DNA from: Candidatus Zambryskibacteria bacterium CG_4_9_14_3_um_filter_40_16
Lineage (GTDB): Bacteria; Patescibacteriota; Minisyncoccia; Phycocordibacterales; Zambryskibacteraceae
Direction of reading: 5' to 3'
DNA: 14,228 nucleotides
NCBI GenBank assembly: GCA_002791475.1
Contig: PFXE01000013.1
Span: forward strand, 1 to 14,228
Part shown: positions 13,422 to 14,228 of the stretch, in pieces
How the letters are laid out: every line of letters starts with the position of its first letter
How positions within the stretch are numbered: position 1 is the stretch's first letter
Translations under genes and position numbers: made by a program
The notes under the pieces: generated by a model
Seen by the model: only the letters and a program-made list of their open reading frames with translations
What the model was told of the DNA's origin: nothing
Databases searched by the model: none

Positions 13422-14099
13422 CTAGATACTTGGAACGATTCCCGCAATATGCTCAAGTATGAGCTTGACTGACGGAGAACGGTCTTTGAGATAATCTCTG
13501 GATTTCATTATCTCTTCAAGAACAAAGGCATCACTGCTTCCGATATTGGAAAAATTGGTTTTTTTATAGAAATATTCTTCCAGTTGGTTTAAGAAATTAA
13601 TAGCCTCTGATTTGTTTTTGCCTTCTATTATTTGGTTCAAAAACTTAATTCTGTTCTCCATTGTGCTGTACAAAAATTCTTTTATTGATATTACTTCGCT
13701 CGTCTTTTGGTTATCAGAAATAACAAAAAGTCTTGATGCTAGAGTTGGTAACAAAATATCCAAGGAGGGAAAAATTAAGAAAAGGTGCGTGGAAACCGAA
13801 GGCTCTTCCAAAAGCTTTAGTAATGAATTTTGAGCTTCATTTGTAATGAATTTGAATGAAACAATCATAATCTTTTTTTCAAATACCGGTTTGATGGTAG
13901 AAAAACCTTTCAAGAATTTACTTTCATCTATTCCGAGTGTTTCATAACTTCTAATCCAGACATCCGAATTACCGTGAGTTGAAATTCCAAGAGAATCTTC
14001 AACAAAAGAAATCAGTTCGGGAAGTGTTTCTTCACCACCCCCGTTAATTCCATACGCGTGATGAAGTGACTCTGGTTTTATAAGCAATGATAGATTCAT
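13422..14099 (-). CDS. holB: DNA polymerase III delta'-like clamp-loader subunit (HolB/DnaX family) without P-loop
   Basis: Residues 88-124 carry the AAA+ clamp-loader signature: NEAQNSLLKLLEEPS, the LFLIFPS strand and a T-L-A-S-R motif holding the arginine finger. This is the pattern of delta' and gamma/tau. The N-terminus keeps the HHAYGI strand that normally leads into the Walker A loop. The loop itself is replaced by NGGGEETLPE, with no GKT/GKS. The region that should hold the Walker B acidic box is also degenerate (KIMIVSFKFIT). The protein is 225 residues against about 330 for E. coli delta', so parts of the AAA+ module and collar domain are reduced. delta' does not need ATP hydrolysis, which fits a stator role. 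The gene symbol is tentative. It lies 40 bp after an mreB paralog. Confidence 0.8.
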   Translation of the reverse strand: MNLSLLIKPESLHHAYGINGGGEETLPELISFVEDSLGISTHGNSDVWIRSYETLGIDESKFLKGFSTIKPVFEKKIMIVSFKFITNEAQNSLLKLLEEPSVSTHLFLIFPSLDILLPTLASRLFVISDNQKTSEVISIKEFLYSTMENRIKFLNQIIEGKNKSEAINFLNQLEEYFYKKTNFSNIGSSDAFVLEEIMKSRDYLKDRSPSVKLILEHIAGIVPSI

Positions 14100-14139
14100 A
14101 TTCTAAAATACTATTAAGAATGGTGGCTAAAAGCAGTTT

Positions 14140-14228
14140 CTATCTTTTTGCAATAATACTTTTCTTATAAGTATCCAAGTGCTCTAAAGCAATGCCGGTA
14201 CCGCGAACAACGCAATATAACGGGTCTT
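14140..14228 (-). CDS. mreB: Second MreB paralog, C-terminal 28 residues only
   Basis: An open frame enters from the window edge and ends with TAG at 14140-14142. Its residues begin DPLYCVVRGTGIALEHLD and end in YKKSIIAKR. DPL-x2-V-x-RG-x-G is the conserved last block of MreB; the full-length MreB of this window has DPLSAVARGAGIILENM at the same place. The fragment differs clearly from that protein, so it is a paralog and not a duplication artefact. MreB-family identity is well supported by this motif. Whether it is a typical MreB, an Mbl-like or a divergent member cannot be told from 28 residues. The HolB-like gene begins 40 bp downstream. Confidence 0.85.
   Translation of the reverse strand, partial: DPLYCVVRGTGIALEHLDTYKKSIIAKR

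Noticed and set aside
1..14228. CRISPR array, mobile element, prophage or toxin-antitoxin system
   Set aside because: No regularly spaced direct repeats, transposase, integrase or paired small toxin/antitoxin genes were found; nearly all bases are taken by recognisable housekeeping genes on one strand.

Overview
The window is an ordinary but very compact piece of bacterial chromosome in which every gene lies on the minus strand. Everything is therefore described below in transcription order, from high to low coordinates. Several features suggest a Candidate Phyla Radiation organism, most likely Parcubacteria/Paceibacteria (Patescibacteria). The DNA is AT-rich, many genes overlap or nearly abut, and Shine-Dalgarno signals are few. 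Proteins are minimal: a prolyl-tRNA synthetase without the editing insertion, an 88-residue membrane protein in the mreD position, and a delta'-like clamp-loader subunit without a P-loop. TGA is used as a stop, which argues against the recoded lineages Gracilibacteria and Absconditabacteria. The placement is inference from gene content and style; no marker gene was aligned.

Layout. (1) 14228-10866: the last 28 codons of an MreB paralog, a HolB/delta'-like protein, a YdjM/DUF457-like membrane protein, then frr (behind its own promoter and probably leaderless), rseP and a 91-residue orphan that ends at a terminator. (2) 10821-5668: a promoter followed by proS, mreB, mreC, the small mreD-position gene and mrdA (PBP2). 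This is a cell-elongation operon headed by an aminoacyl-tRNA synthetase. (3) 5611-3432: a strong-looking promoter, greA, lysS, and then a GC-rich island ending in a terminator that may be a small structured RNA. (4) 3392-1: a regulatory region rich in repeats, then mraZ, rsmH, ftsL and a class B penicillin-binding protein (ftsI) that runs off the window. This is the front of the classical dcw cluster.

How the genes fit together. Two septum/side-wall modules lie close to each other: MreB-MreC-(MreD)-PBP2 for elongation and MraZ-RsmH-FtsL-FtsI for division. They are separated by transcription and translation genes (greA, lysS). Ribosome recycling (frr), membrane proteolysis (rseP) and a DNA polymerase clamp-loader subunit lie upstream. 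I see no mobile element, CRISPR array, tRNA or rRNA gene. The most unusual material is the 329-bp gap between lysS and mraZ. It holds a perfect 11-bp-arm palindrome, an imperfect 25-bp direct repeat, a consensus DnaA box, 10-bp-spaced MraZ-type boxes and the GC-rich putative RNA.
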